Assembly (NCBI RefSeq): GCF_015350995.1
Contig: NZ_JADKRW010000001.1
Location: 695,702-759,701, forward strand
Reading direction: 5' to 3'
DNA: 64,000 nt
Source: Curtobacterium sp. VKM Ac-1393
GTDB taxonomy: Bacteria > Actinomycetota > Actinomycetes > Actinomycetales > Microbacteriaceae
A program made the position numbers and the translations under genes. The notes below the pieces were generated by a model that searched no databases, had not been told where the DNA came from, and saw only the letters and a program-made list of their open reading frames with translations. This document shows positions 48,909 to 58,066 of the stretch, piece after piece (position 1 is the first letter of the stretch; the number at the start of each line of letters is the position of its first letter).

Positions 48909-50318
48909 ATGGCGTCCACCATCGTCACCGCCCCGCCCGTTCCCGCACGTGGCGGGTCACTGAAGCGGAGCCTCGGACTCTGGGCCATCGTCGGACTCGG
49001 CCTCGGGTACATGACCCCGACGGTGGTGTTCGACACCTTCGGCATCGTGTCCGGGCAGACCGACGGTGCCGTGCCGAGTGCGTACCTGATCGCACTGGTC
49101 ATCATGGCCCTGACGGCGATCAGCTACGGCAAGATGGTCCGGGTCTACCCGGCGGCCGGCTCGGCCTACACGTACGTGCGGGAGTCGATGCACCCGAACC
49201 TCGGGTTCATGGTCGGCTGGGCGTCCCTGCTCGACTACCTGCTGCTGCCGATGGTGAACGCCCTGATCATCCGGCTCTACCTGGAGCAGGTGTTCCCGGC
49301 GCTGCCGTCGTGGGTGACGGTCGTCGTCTACACGGTGTTCGTGACGACGGTGATCTGCCTGTCGATGCGCGGCACGTCGAACCTCAACATGGTGCTGCTC
49401 ATCGGCGCGATCCTGGCGATGATCGCGTTCGTGGTCTTCACCGTCATCGAGCTGGTGCACGGTGCCGGCGCCGGCACGATCGCGAGCACCGAGCCGTTCG
49501 TGCACGACGGCGTGACGATGTCCGCCCTGCTCACTGGTGCGACGGTGGTCTGCTTCTCGTTCATCGGCTTCGACGCCGTGACGATGTACACGGAAGAGGC
49601 GAAGTCGATCCGGATCATGCCGAAGGCGATCATGCTGACGGTGCTGCTCGGTGGCGCGATCTTCCTGGTGTCCGCGTACTTCGCGCAGCTGCGGTTCCCG
49701 ACGAACACCCCGTTCGGCGAGTTCACCGACGACCCGCTGCCCCAGATCGGCCTGCTCGTCGGTGGCCCGGTGTTCCAGGCGGTCCTGGTGTCGGCCGGGT
49801 TCGTCGCCGCGCTGGCGTCGGGGCTCGCATCGCACGCGAGCGTCGCCCGCATGCTCATGGTGATGGGCCGGAACAACGTCCTGCCGAAGCGGGTGTTCGG
49901 CTACGTCAACCCACGCACGCACACCCCGGTGTTCAACGTGGTCTTCGTCGGGGCGGTCACGCTGCTCGCGATGAGCTTCTCGCTCGACACCATCTCGTCG
50001 TACATCAACTTCGGCGCGCTCGTCGCCTTCACCTTCGTCAACGCGAGCGTCATCGTGCACTTCGCCGTCCGGCAGGGCCGCCGCCACACCGCGGGTGACC
50101 GGTGGAAGTACATCGTCCTGCCCGGGCTCGCGATGGTCCTGACGGGGGTGCTCTGGTCGCAGCTCCACGCCGACGCACTGGTCGCAGGAGGAGTGTGGGC
50201 CGCGATCGGCTTCGCCTACCTGCTCGTCATCACGAAGGGCTTCCGGGTGCTGCCGAAGAGCTTCGACGAGAACCAGCCGGTCACCGGCGTCAACAAGCAG
50301 CTGACCGACCAGGCCTGA
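48909..50318 (+). CDS. APC-superfamily amine permease (PuuP-like)
   Basis: 469-residue permease with twelve membrane segments. It starts ATG 48909 with CAGGAGGG upstream. Typical blocks: SLGLWAIVGLGLGYMTPTVVFDTFG, YPAAGSAYTYVRESMHPNLGFMVGW, FSFIGFDAVTMYTEEAKSIR shown in part as FSFIGFDAVTMYTEEAKS, and VFGYVNPRTHTPVFN. It belongs to the amino-acid/polyamine/organocation superfamily. Placement just before an aldehyde dehydrogenase and among putrescine and GABA genes suggests uptake of putrescine or GABA with protons. The substrate is not certain. Confidence 0.86.
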   Translation: MASTIVTAPPVPARGGSLKRSLGLWAIVGLGLGYMTPTVVFDTFGIVSGQTDGAVPSAYLIALVIMALTAISYGKMVRVYPAAGSAYTYVRESMHPNLGFMVGWASLLDYLLLPMVNALIIRLYLEQVFPALPSWVTVVVYTVFVTTVICLSMRGTSNLNMVLLIGAILAMIAFVVFTVIELVHGAGAGTIASTEPFVHDGVTMSALLTGATVVCFSFIGFDAVTMYTEEAKSIRIMPKAIMLTVLLGGAIFLVSAYFAQLRFPTNTPFGEFTDDPLPQIGLLVGGPVFQAVLVSAGFVAALASGLASHASVARMLMVMGRNNVLPKRVFGYVNPRTHTPVFNVVFVGAVTLLAMSFSLDTISSYINFGALVAFTFVNASVIVHFAVRQGRRHTAGDRWKYIVLPGLAMVLTGVLWSQLHADALVAGGVWAAIGFAYLLVITKGFRVLPKSFDENQPVTGVNKQLTDQA

Positions 50319-50337
50319 CCCACCACGAGAGGACGCC

Positions 50338-51705
50338 ATGTACGCCGTCACCGACCCCACCACGGGCACGACCCTCGAGACGTTCCCGACCATCACCGAC
50401 GACGAGCTGCGCGCCGCCGTCAGCACCGCCCACCACACCCACGGCGGGTGGGGCCGCACCAGCACCGTCGCCGAGCGCGCGGCCCTGCTCCACCGCGTCG
50501 CGGACCTGTACCGGGAGCGCCACGCCGACCTCGCCGCCACGATCGTGCGCGAGATGGCGAAGCCGATCGACCAGGCCGAGGGCGAGGTGGACTTCTGCGC
50601 CGACATCTACGACTACTACGCCGACCACGCCGAGGAGTTCCTCGCCGACCAGCCGATCACCCTGGCCGACGGCTCCGAGGGCAGCGCCTTCATCCGGAAG
50701 TCGTCGATCGGCGTCCTGCTCGGCATCATGCCGTGGAACTTCCCCGCCTACCAGATCGCCCGGTTCGCCGGCCCGAACCTGCTCATCGGCAACACGGTCC
50801 TGCTCAAGCACGCACCGCAGTGCCCCGAGTCGGCCCTGGCGATCGAGCGGATCTTCCATGACGCCGGGTTCCCCGAGGGCGCGTACACGAACGTCTTCGC
50901 GACGAACGACCAGGCCGCCGACGTCATCGCCGACCCGCGCGTGCAGGGCGTCTCGCTGACCGGGTCCGCCCGTGCCGGCGCCGCCGTCGCCGAGATCGCC
51001 GGCCGGAACCTGACGAAGGTCGTGCTCGAGCTCGGTGGGTCGGACCCGTTCATCCTGCTGTCCACCGACGACCTCGACTCGGTCGTCGAGTCGGCCGTCA
51101 CGACCCGCCTCGAGGGCAACGGGCAGGTCTGCAACGCCCCGAAGCGCTTCCTGGTCGTGGACGCCCTGTACGACGACTTCCTGGCGAAGTTCACGACGGC
51201 CATGTCGGCAGTGGCGCCGACGGATCCGTCCGTGCCCGGCGCCGAGCTCGGCCCGCTGTCGTCCCCGACCGCCGCAGACCGCCTGCAGGAGCAGCTCGCG
51301 TCCGCCGTCGAGCAGGGAGCGACGGTCGTCACGGGTGGCAGCCGTCAGGGCAACGCCTTCGTGCCGACCATCCTGACGGACGTCACGCCGCAGAACGACG
51401 CCTACCGCGAGGAGTTCTTCGGCCCGGTCGCCGCCGTCTACCGCGTCGCCGACGAGGACGCCGCCGTCGCACTCGCCAACGACACCCCGTACGGCCTCGG
51501 CTCGTACCTGTTCACGACCGACGCCGACCAGGCGCTCCGGGTCGCGGACCGGCTCGAGGCCGGCATGGTCTACGTCAACATCGTCGGCGCGGACAGCCCC
51601 GAACTGCCGTTCGGTGGCGTCAAGGCGAGCGGCTTCGGCCGCGAGCTCGGTCCCCTGGGCGCCGACGAGTTCGTCAACAAGAAGCTGATCCGCATCGGCT
51701 CCTGA
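50338..51705 (+). CDS. aldehyde dehydrogenase, succinate-semialdehyde type
   Basis: 455-residue NAD(P)-dependent aldehyde dehydrogenase, short form lacking the usual N-terminal extension. GVLLGIMPWNFPAYQ binds the cofactor, VVLELGGSDPFI contains the catalytic Glu, and NGQVCNAPKRF the catalytic Cys. PFGGVKASGFGRELG ends the fold. The sequence resembles the GabD2/Sad group that oxidises succinate semialdehyde. It follows the APC permease by 19 bases and has GAGAGG before the ATG, so the two are an operon. It may duplicate or vary the step done by the dehydrogenase at 53482. Confidence 0.87.
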   Translation: MYAVTDPTTGTTLETFPTITDDELRAAVSTAHHTHGGWGRTSTVAERAALLHRVADLYRERHADLAATIVREMAKPIDQAEGEVDFCADIYDYYADHAEEFLADQPITLADGSEGSAFIRKSSIGVLLGIMPWNFPAYQIARFAGPNLLIGNTVLLKHAPQCPESALAIERIFHDAGFPEGAYTNVFATNDQAADVIADPRVQGVSLTGSARAGAAVAEIAGRNLTKVVLELGGSDPFILLSTDDLDSVVESAVTTRLEGNGQVCNAPKRFLVVDALYDDFLAKFTTAMSAVAPTDPSVPGAELGPLSSPTAADRLQEQLASAVEQGATVVTGGSRQGNAFVPTILTDVTPQNDAYREEFFGPVAAVYRVADEDAAVALANDTPYGLGSYLFTTDADQALRVADRLEAGMVYVNIVGADSPELPFGGVKASGFGRELGPLGADEFVNKKLIRIGS

Positions 51706-51712
51706 CGGTCGC

Positions 51713-51728
51713 GAGACGCCGGCGTCTC
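51713..51728. repeat. 16-bp perfect palindrome of the GGCGTC family
   Basis: GAGACGCCGGCGTCTC starts eight bases after the aldehyde dehydrogenase stop. A 14-bp core of it (AGACGCCGGCGTCT) recurs near 51802-51816. It opens a 406-base gap packed with GGCGTC and its complement; the gap contains no gene. Confidence 0.65.
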
Positions 51729-51831
51729 CGCACGACGCCCCGGAGCACGCAAGACGCCCCTGATCCCGGCGGCGTCTCGACGACGTGACGGCGTCCGACA
51801 CAGACGCCGGCGTCTTGTACGGGGCCATCAG

Positions 51832-51875
51832 CGGACGGGAGGCGCGGTGCCAGCTGGCGCCGCGCCTCCCGTCCG
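51832..51875. repeat. 44-nt near-perfect palindrome (copy 2)
   Basis: Arms of 22 bp match with one mismatch (51848 against 51859): CGGACGGGAGGCGCGG at 51832-51847, a GCCAGCTGGC centre, and the complement at 51860-51875. The outer 12 bases of each arm, the total length and the GCCAGC word equal those of the element at 27997-28040. Confidence 0.75.
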
Positions 51876-51929
51876 TCCTGTCGTGCGTCCAGAGCACGCC
51901 GGCGTCTCATCCGGACGCCGCACAACGCG

Positions 51930-51959
51930 CGAGACGCCGCCGAATTCGGCGGCGTCTCG
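51930..51959. repeat. 30-bp perfect palindrome
   Basis: Every base from 51930 to 51959 pairs with its mirror image; the centre is CCGAATTCGG and the ends are CGAGACGCC and its complement. It lies midway between two convergent genes and just before the tandem array. Confidence 0.75.
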
Positions 51960-51969
51960 TTCACATGGG

Positions 51970-52111
51970 GGCGTCTCGCGCAGACACCGGCGTCTCGCGC
52001 GCACACCGGCGTCTCGCGCAGACGCCGGCGTCTCGCGCAGACACCGGCGTCTCGCGCGCACGCCGGCGTCTCGCGCAGACACCGGCGTCTCGCGCGCACG
52101 CCGGCGTCGCG
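51970..52111. repeat. 19-nt tandem repeat array, seven units
   Basis: Seven consecutive 19-base units of the form GGCGTCTCGCGCAGACACC (with AG/GC and A/G variation at three positions) run from 51970 to 52102, followed by a partial unit ending at the stop codon of the putrescine oxidase gene. There are no spacers, so it is not a CRISPR. It lies between two convergent genes. Confidence 0.85.
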
Positions 52112-53485
52112 TCAGGAGACCGAACCGACGCCCGCCGGCACACTCACCAGGATCTCGTCCGCGACCTCGCGCCCGATCCGCACCGCACCGTCGACGTGCT
52201 GGTACCCCTGCCCGGCCAGGTCGCTCGACGCGAACCGGATCGGACCGACGGCTGCACGCTGGTCGGCGCCGTACCGGACGAGTCCACCCAGATCGAAGCT
52301 CGCCGCGTAGGCGCCACGGGTCCACTCCTCGGTGCCCCAGTCGCTCTCGTAGTACACGACCGGACGCAGGGCCTCGTCGCCGTAGTAGTGCGCGAGCGAC
52401 GCGAGCACGCGAGCCTTCCGCTCCTCGACCGACAACGCGAACAGGTCGTCGGCGTGCTGGTCCGAGACGAACCCGACGAGCGTGCCCTGCTCCGAGCCGT
52501 GCTCGGTGTTGTCGTAGGCCTCGTGCACGACCTCGTACGGGCTGAACGCGGTGCCGGAGAGCCCGGCACCGCGCCAGAACGGCCGGTCGTAGACGGCGTG
52601 CACCTTGATGACGAAGCCCATCGACAGGTGCTGGTGCAGCTGGTGCTGACGACGGGGCAGCGGCGGTTCGTACGAGATCCGCGAGTACAGGGGCGGCGGG
52701 ACGGCGACGAGCGCCTGGCGGGCGTGGACCTCGAGGCCGCCGTCGGCGAGCGCGACGACCCCGTCGTCGGTCCAGCGCAGGGTGCGGACCGGGGCGTTCA
52801 GGTGCACGGCGTCGCCGAGGCGCTCGGCGAGCCGCTCCGACACCTGCTGCATGCCGCCGACGACGCGCTTGTCCAGGATGAAGTCGGCGTCGACCAGGTT
52901 CGTGAAGCTGCCGGCCGAGGCGGCCATCAGCAGTGCCTGCAGCGCGGAGAACGCGTGCGCGGGCTTCGTGAGCATGGCGCCGGCGATGAAGAGTTCGACG
53001 TTGTCGGTCGCGACCCGGTCGTCGCTGAGCGAGTGCAGCCAGGCCCGGAAGGAGACCTCGTCGAGTGCCGCCGCGTGCGGGGACTCCCACGGACGGGCCG
53101 GGTCCACCGCGGCGACGTACCCGTCCACGACCTCGACGAGCCGCTCGATCTCGTTCGCCGTGGCTTCGGGCAGCGGGAAGATGTCGCCGGTGTACTCGGT
53201 ACGGGTGCCGTCGGCGTCGATGTAGACGCTGGAGCCCTCGCGGTACCGGTCGTACGTGTCGAGTCCGAGTTCGTCGAGGGTCTCGAGCAGTGCGGTCTGG
53301 TCGGGCGAGACCCACTGGCCACCGATCTCGAGGGTGACCCCGTCGATGTCGTTCGTCCAGGTGCGCCCGCCGACGCGGTCACGGGCCTCGAGCACCGTGA
53401 CGGTCAGTCCCGCCGCGCGCAGGCGGTTCGCGGCGGTCAGGCCGGTGACACCGGCTCCGATGACGACGACGTCGCTCTCGATCAT
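52112..53485 (-). CDS. puo: putrescine oxidase
   Basis: 457-residue flavin amine oxidase. FAD motifs: VVVIGAGVTGLTAANRL and LEARDRVGGRTW; GGQWVSPDQTALLETLDELG is the substrate-side signature close to putrescine oxidases of Rhodococcus and Kocuria. The C-terminal RFASSDLAGQGYQHVDGAV binds the flavin. It oxidises putrescine with O2 to 4-aminobutanal, ammonia and hydrogen peroxide. Its ATG overlaps the stop of the upstream dehydrogenase gene. It is the last gene of the leftward gabT operon, and its stop borders the tandem repeat. Confidence 0.88.
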   Translation of the reverse strand: MIESDVVVIGAGVTGLTAANRLRAAGLTVTVLEARDRVGGRTWTNDIDGVTLEIGGQWVSPDQTALLETLDELGLDTYDRYREGSSVYIDADGTRTEYTGDIFPLPEATANEIERLVEVVDGYVAAVDPARPWESPHAAALDEVSFRAWLHSLSDDRVATDNVELFIAGAMLTKPAHAFSALQALLMAASAGSFTNLVDADFILDKRVVGGMQQVSERLAERLGDAVHLNAPVRTLRWTDDGVVALADGGLEVHARQALVAVPPPLYSRISYEPPLPRRQHQLHQHLSMGFVIKVHAVYDRPFWRGAGLSGTAFSPYEVVHEAYDNTEHGSEQGTLVGFVSDQHADDLFALSVEERKARVLASLAHYYGDEALRPVVYYESDWGTEEWTRGAYAASFDLGGLVRYGADQRAAVGPIRFASSDLAGQGYQHVDGAVRIGREVADEILVSVPAGVGSVS

Positions 53486-55035
53486 CGTGCTGCTCCTTCG
53501 GTGGTCGTCGGGGTGCCGGTGTTCCGGAACGGGTCCGGGGTCAGCGTGTACATGGTCTCGAGGTACTCGGCGATGCCCTCGCCGCCGCCCTCGCGACCGA
53601 GGCCGGACTGCTTCACCCCGCCGAACGGGGCCGACGCGTTCGAGACGACGCCGGTGTTGAGGCCCAGCATGCCGGTCTCGAGCCGCTCCATCAGGCGCTG
53701 CCCGCGGGCGGGGTCCTCGGTGAACGCGTAGCCGACCAGACCGTACTCGGTGTCGTTGGCGGCGGCCACGGCCTCGTCCTCGGTCCGGAAGGTCCGGATC
53801 GCCAGCACCGGTCCGAAGATCTCGTCGCGGAGCAGGTCGCTGCCGGGCTGCACATCGGTCAGGACCGTCGGCGCGTAGAACGTGCCAGGGCCGTCGACCG
53901 GGTGTCCGCCGGTGCGGAGCGTCGCCCCGCGTTCGAGCGCGTCGGTGACCAGGCGGTGCGCCTTGTCGACGGCGCGGTCGTCGATGAGCGGTCCGATCGC
54001 GACGCCGTCCTCGGTGCCGCGCCCGACCGACATCGCCGCGACGCGTTCGGTGATCCGACTCGTGAACTCGTCGACGACGTCCTCGTGCACCAGGAACCGG
54101 TTCGCGGCCGTGCAGGCCTGTCCGGTGTTCCGGAACTTCGCGGCGAGCGCGCCGTCCACCGCCAGGTCGAGGTCGGCGTCGGCGAACACCAGGAACGGGG
54201 CGTTGCCGCCGAGCTCCATGCTGGTCCGGAGCACGTTCTGCGCCGCCTGGGCCAAGAGGGTCCGGCCGACCGGCGTCGATCCCGTGAACGAGAGCTTGCG
54301 GAGGCGCGGGTCGGCGATCACCGGTCCGGAGACGTCGGCTGCCCGCGTGGTCGGGATCACGTTGACCACACCGGCGGGCAGCCCGGCTTCACGGAGCAGG
54401 TCGACGAACAGCAGCGTCGTGAGCGGTGTCAGCTCCGCCGGCTTCACGACGACCGTGCAGCCGGCGGCGAGCGCCGGTGCGATCTTCCGGGTCGCCATCG
54501 CCAGCGGGAAGTTCCAGGGCGTGATGAGGAACGCCGGACCGACGGGCTTGTGCGAGACGGTGGCGCGGCCGGTGCCCTCTGGGTTGGTGCCGTACGAGCC
54601 GCCGATGCGGACCGCTTCTTCCGAGAACCAGCGCAGGAACTCGCCGCCGTAGGCGACCTCGCCGCGTGCCTCGGCGAGTGGCTTGCCCATCTCGAGCGTC
54701 ATCAGGAGCGCGAAGTCCTCACGTCGCTCCTGCAGCAGGTCGAACGCGCGGCGCAGCAGCTCGGCGCGCTGCCGGGGTGGGGTCGTCGCCCAGCCCGTCT
54801 TCGCAGCGACCGCGGCGTCGAGGGCCCGGACACCGTCCTCGGGGGTTGCGTCGGCGATGTCCAGCAGGGTCGCACCGGTGGCGGGGTCGACGACGGCGAA
54901 GGTCGCGCCGTCGGCCGCCGGCTGCCAGACGCCGTCGACCAGGAGGCCCGTGGGGACGCGGGCGAGCAGCTCGCGTTCGGCGTCGGTGCGGTCGGCCGCA
55001 GGGGCGGTGGTGGTGGCGTTGGTCTCGGTGGTCAT
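53482..55035 (-). CDS. gabD: succinate-semialdehyde dehydrogenase
   Basis: 517-residue aldehyde dehydrogenase. After a Thr/Ala-rich N-terminus: PTGLLVDGVWQPAADG, FLITPWNFPLAMATRK, TSMELGGNAPFLVF (catalytic Glu), NTGQACTAANRF (catalytic Cys) and PFGGVKQSGLGREGG. These match the GabD family, which oxidises succinate semialdehyde to succinate with NAD(P). It overlaps gabT upstream (ATGA) and the putrescine oxidase downstream, so three consecutive steps of putrescine breakdown are co-expressed. Confidence 0.9.
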   Translation of the reverse strand: MTTETNATTTAPAADRTDAERELLARVPTGLLVDGVWQPAADGATFAVVDPATGATLLDIADATPEDGVRALDAAVAAKTGWATTPPRQRAELLRRAFDLLQERREDFALLMTLEMGKPLAEARGEVAYGGEFLRWFSEEAVRIGGSYGTNPEGTGRATVSHKPVGPAFLITPWNFPLAMATRKIAPALAAGCTVVVKPAELTPLTTLLFVDLLREAGLPAGVVNVIPTTRAADVSGPVIADPRLRKLSFTGSTPVGRTLLAQAAQNVLRTSMELGGNAPFLVFADADLDLAVDGALAAKFRNTGQACTAANRFLVHEDVVDEFTSRITERVAAMSVGRGTEDGVAIGPLIDDRAVDKAHRLVTDALERGATLRTGGHPVDGPGTFYAPTVLTDVQPGSDLLRDEIFGPVLAIRTFRTEDEAVAAANDTEYGLVGYAFTEDPARGQRLMERLETGMLGLNTGVVSNASAPFGGVKQSGLGREGGGEGIAEYLETMYTLTPDPFRNTGTPTTTEGAAR

Positions 55036-56393
55036 GCTGTTGCGAGTCCTTCCAGGACGACGTCGAGTCCCTCGTGGAGCAGGGCGTCGTCGATCGACAG
55101 TGGGGGCAGGAAGCGGACGACGTTGCCGTACGTGCCGGCGGTCAGGGCGATGACGCCGTGCTCGAACGCGTGCCGCACGACCTTGCCGGTCAGTGCTGCG
55201 TCCGGGTCCCCGGTGGCGGGGTCGACGAGTTCGATCGCGACCATCGCGCCGCGTCCCCGCACGTCGCCGATGCGCGGGTCGGTGGTCTGCGCGGCACGGA
55301 GCCGTCCGAGCAGGACGTCGCCGATCTCGCCGGCCCGGTCGATCAGCCCGTCGTGCTCGAAGGCGTCGATCGCTGCCAGTGCTGCGGCGCAGGCGATCGG
55401 GTTGCCGCCGTAGGTGCCACCGAGCCCGCCGACGTGTGCGGAGTCCATGACCTCGGCGCGACCGGTCACGGCGGACAGGGGCAGACCGCCGGCCATGCCC
55501 TTCGCGGTGGTGACGACGTCGGGGACGACGCCCTCGTGCTCGCTGGCGAACATCGACCCGGTGCGGGCGAAACCGGTCTGCACCTCGTCCGCGATGAACA
55601 CGACACCGTTGGCGGTGGTCCACTCGGACAGCGCGGCCAGGAACCCGGGGGCGGGCACGACGAAGCCGCCCTCGCCCTGGATCGGCTCGATGAGGACCGC
55701 AGCCGTGTTCGCCGCGCCGACCTGCTTCTCGATCTGGCTGATCGCGCGCTTCGCGGCTTCGGGCCCGGAGAGGCCGTCGTGGAACGGGTAGGACATCGGC
55801 ACCCGGTAGACCTCGGGGGCGAACGGGCCGAAACCGTCCTTGTACGGCTGGTTCTTGGCGGTGAGCGCCATCGTCAGGTTCGTCCGGCCGTGGTACGCGT
55901 GGTCGAACACCACCACGGCCTGTCGACCGGTGTGCTTCCGCGCGATCTTGACGGCGTTCTCGACGGCTTCGGCACCGGAGTTGAACAGCGCCGTCCGCTT
56001 CTCGTGGTCCCCGGGGGTCAGCCGGTTGAGGGCTTCGGCGACGGCGACGTACCCGTCGTAGGCGGCGATGGTGAAGCACGTGTGCGTGAAGGCGGCGACC
56101 TGTTCCTGCACGGCGGCGACCACGCCGGGGTGCGCGTTGCCGACGCTCGTCACGGCGATGCCGGAACCGAGGTCCACGAACGAGTTGCCGTCCGCGTCCA
56201 CCACGACGCCGCCACCGGCCGCGACGACGGCGATGGGCACGGCGACACCGACACCGGCGGCGACGGCTCCGGCCTTGCGCGCCAGCAGCTCCTGCGACCG
56301 CGGGCCGGGGACGGACGTGACGAGGCGTCGTTCCTGGGGCAGTGACGGGCCGCCGGCGGACGCACTGATCGAGGGTGCTGCGGTGGAGGACAT
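55032..56393 (-). CDS. gabT: 4-aminobutyrate-2-oxoglutarate transaminase
   Basis: 453-residue class III aminotransferase. FNSGAEAVENAVKIARKHTG and DHAYHGRTNLTMALT bind PLP; LIEPIQGEGGFVVP, FIADEVQTGFARTG (Asp for the pyridine nitrogen) and TTAKGMAGGLPLS (Schiff-base Lys) are canonical GabT motifs. It moves the amino group of GABA to 2-oxoglutarate, giving succinate semialdehyde and glutamate. It is the first gene of the gabT-gabD-puo operon and divergent from the PucR regulator, with an inverted repeat between. Confidence 0.93.
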   Translation of the reverse strand: MSSTAAPSISASAGGPSLPQERRLVTSVPGPRSQELLARKAGAVAAGVGVAVPIAVVAAGGGVVVDADGNSFVDLGSGIAVTSVGNAHPGVVAAVQEQVAAFTHTCFTIAAYDGYVAVAEALNRLTPGDHEKRTALFNSGAEAVENAVKIARKHTGRQAVVVFDHAYHGRTNLTMALTAKNQPYKDGFGPFAPEVYRVPMSYPFHDGLSGPEAAKRAISQIEKQVGAANTAAVLIEPIQGEGGFVVPAPGFLAALSEWTTANGVVFIADEVQTGFARTGSMFASEHEGVVPDVVTTAKGMAGGLPLSAVTGRAEVMDSAHVGGLGGTYGGNPIACAAALAAIDAFEHDGLIDRAGEIGDVLLGRLRAAQTTDPRIGDVRGRGAMVAIELVDPATGDPDAALTGKVVRHAFEHGVIALTAGTYGNVVRFLPPLSIDDALLHEGLDVVLEGLATA

Positions 56394-56442
56394 GCGGCGA
56401 TCGTAGGAGCCACCGCCGACACGGGGCGCTGTCCGTCGTGTA

Positions 56443-56471
56443 CACCGAGTACCCTTCGGATCGCCTCGGTG
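56443..56471. promoter_or_regulatory. inverted repeat between gabT and the PucR gene
   Basis: CACCGAG (56443-56449) and CTCGGTG (56465-56471) form a perfect 7-bp dyad with a 15-base spacer in the 92-base divergent gap. It is the natural candidate for the PucR-family regulator's binding site on both promoters. Confidence 0.55.
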
Positions 56472-56485
56472 GATAAGGTGCCGTC

Positions 56486-58057
56486 ATGCCCGCGACACTG
56501 CGTTCCCTGTTGCACCGAGCCGACCTCCGTCTGCGCTCGCGGACTGCTGCGGACGACGTCGCCCTCGACGCCCCGCTCTCGTGGCTGCACAGCTCCGACC
56601 TCGAGGACCCGACGCCGTTCCTCGCCGACGGGCAGGGCCTGCTGACGACGGGCACTCAGTTCGGCGCGGAGGCCGAGGTGCCGGGCGACGTCGCCGATGC
56701 CTACGTCCGACGGCTCGTCGACCGGGGGGTCGTCGCGCTCGGGTTCGGCACCGAGGTCGTCCGGGCCGGCACCCCCGACGCCTTGGTCGCCGCGTGCGAG
56801 CGTCACGGCCTGCCGTTGTTCGAGGTGCCGTACGAGACCTCGTTCATCGCGGTCGCGCAGGCGAACGCCGAGGCCGTCGCCCGCGACGCCAACGCCCGGA
56901 ACGCCTGGGCCCTCGCCGCGCAGCGGGCGATCTCCCTTGCCGCCATGCGTCCGGACGGCCTCGGCGCCACCATCGCCGAGCTCTCCCGGCAGCTCGACGG
57001 CTGGGTCGGCCTCTTCGACGTCTCCGGCCGGCTCGACCGCGGACACCCGGTCGACGGGGTGCCGGCGGAGGACCTCGAGGTCCTGCGCGTCGAGGCGCTC
57101 CGCCTGCTGCGAGCGGGACAGCGGGCGAGCCTGCCGGTGACGACCGAGCACCACACCGGCTTCACCCTGCAGACCCTCGGCAGCGGCGGCCACCTGAGCG
57201 GCGTGCTCGCCATCGCGAACGGCGGCGCCCTCGACCGTGCCGGGCGCGAGGTCGTCACGGCGGTCATCGCCCTGGCGGGGCTCGCCCTGCAGCAGAACCG
57301 CGAGCTGGCGAGAGCACGCGGCCTGTTGCGGACCGGACTGCTCACCATGCTCTCGGTCGGCGACCCCGAGGTGGTCCAGTCGACGTCGCGCGAGGTCTGG
57401 GGGCCGTTGCCCGCCGAACCGGTCCGGATCGCGGCGGTGGACGTCGCCGACCACGACCTGGACACCGTCGTCGACCTGCTCGAGCTGTGGGTGCAGGACC
57501 GGCCGGGCCAGTTGTTCTTCGCCGTCGACGACGCCCTGTTCCTCTGCGTGAGCGCGGACGACACCGGCATCGTCGAGGAACTCGTCGGGCGCTTCGACCT
57601 GCGCGCCGGCATGTCGGACGGGGCGGCCTACCGGTCGTTCGGCCGCGCCCGCACCGAGGCCGTGCAGGCCCTGGACCGTCGCCGCGAGGGCCGTCCGGGC
57701 ACCACCGAGTTCGGCGACCTCGCCCGCGAGGGCGTCCTCGCGCACCTGGCCCACGTCGACGTCGATGCCGGGGCGGTGGCACGTGCGTTCCTCGCGCCGC
57801 TGCTCGACCACGACCGGACGGCCGGCACGGAGCTGACCCGCACCGTCCGCGCGTGGCTCGACGAGAACTGCGAGTACGACCGCACCGCCCAGGCCCTCGG
57901 CATCCACCGGCACACCGCTCGGGCCCGGGTCGAGCACGCCGGCCGGCTCCTCGACCGCGACCTCACGGTCTTCGCCACGCGCGCCGACCTCTGGGCGGCC
58001 TTCGTCGTGGACACCGCGGGTGCCGACCGCGGCGGCCGGTCCGGCCGGCGCGCCTAG
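56486..58057 (+). CDS. PucR-family transcriptional regulator of GABA/putrescine genes
   Basis: 523-residue regulator. The N-terminal PucR domain (about residues 5-125) includes PLSWLHSSDLEDPTPFLADGQ shown in part as WLHSSDLEDPTPFLADG and the allantoinase-regulator-like ERHGLPLFEVPYETSF. A middle GGDEF-like helical region follows, and the C-terminal HTH (HTH_30) is WLDENCEYDRTAQALGIHRH with RARVEHAGRLLDRDL. PucR-type proteins commonly activate purine or GABA catabolism genes in actinobacteria. Being divergent from gabT, it probably controls that operon and perhaps the permease at 48909. Confidence 0.88.
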   Translation: MPATLRSLLHRADLRLRSRTAADDVALDAPLSWLHSSDLEDPTPFLADGQGLLTTGTQFGAEAEVPGDVADAYVRRLVDRGVVALGFGTEVVRAGTPDALVAACERHGLPLFEVPYETSFIAVAQANAEAVARDANARNAWALAAQRAISLAAMRPDGLGATIAELSRQLDGWVGLFDVSGRLDRGHPVDGVPAEDLEVLRVEALRLLRAGQRASLPVTTEHHTGFTLQTLGSGGHLSGVLAIANGGALDRAGREVVTAVIALAGLALQQNRELARARGLLRTGLLTMLSVGDPEVVQSTSREVWGPLPAEPVRIAAVDVADHDLDTVVDLLELWVQDRPGQLFFAVDDALFLCVSADDTGIVEELVGRFDLRAGMSDGAAYRSFGRARTEAVQALDRRREGRPGTTEFGDLAREGVLAHLAHVDVDAGAVARAFLAPLLDHDRTAGTELTRTVRAWLDENCEYDRTAQALGIHRHTARARVEHAGRLLDRDLTVFATRADLWAAFVVDTAGADRGGRSGRRA

Positions 58058-58066
58058 GCTGGCACG

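Noticed and set aside
51970..52111. Tandem repeat considered as a CRISPR array
   Set aside because: Units of 19 bases are contiguous with no unique spacers, and no cas gene is present.
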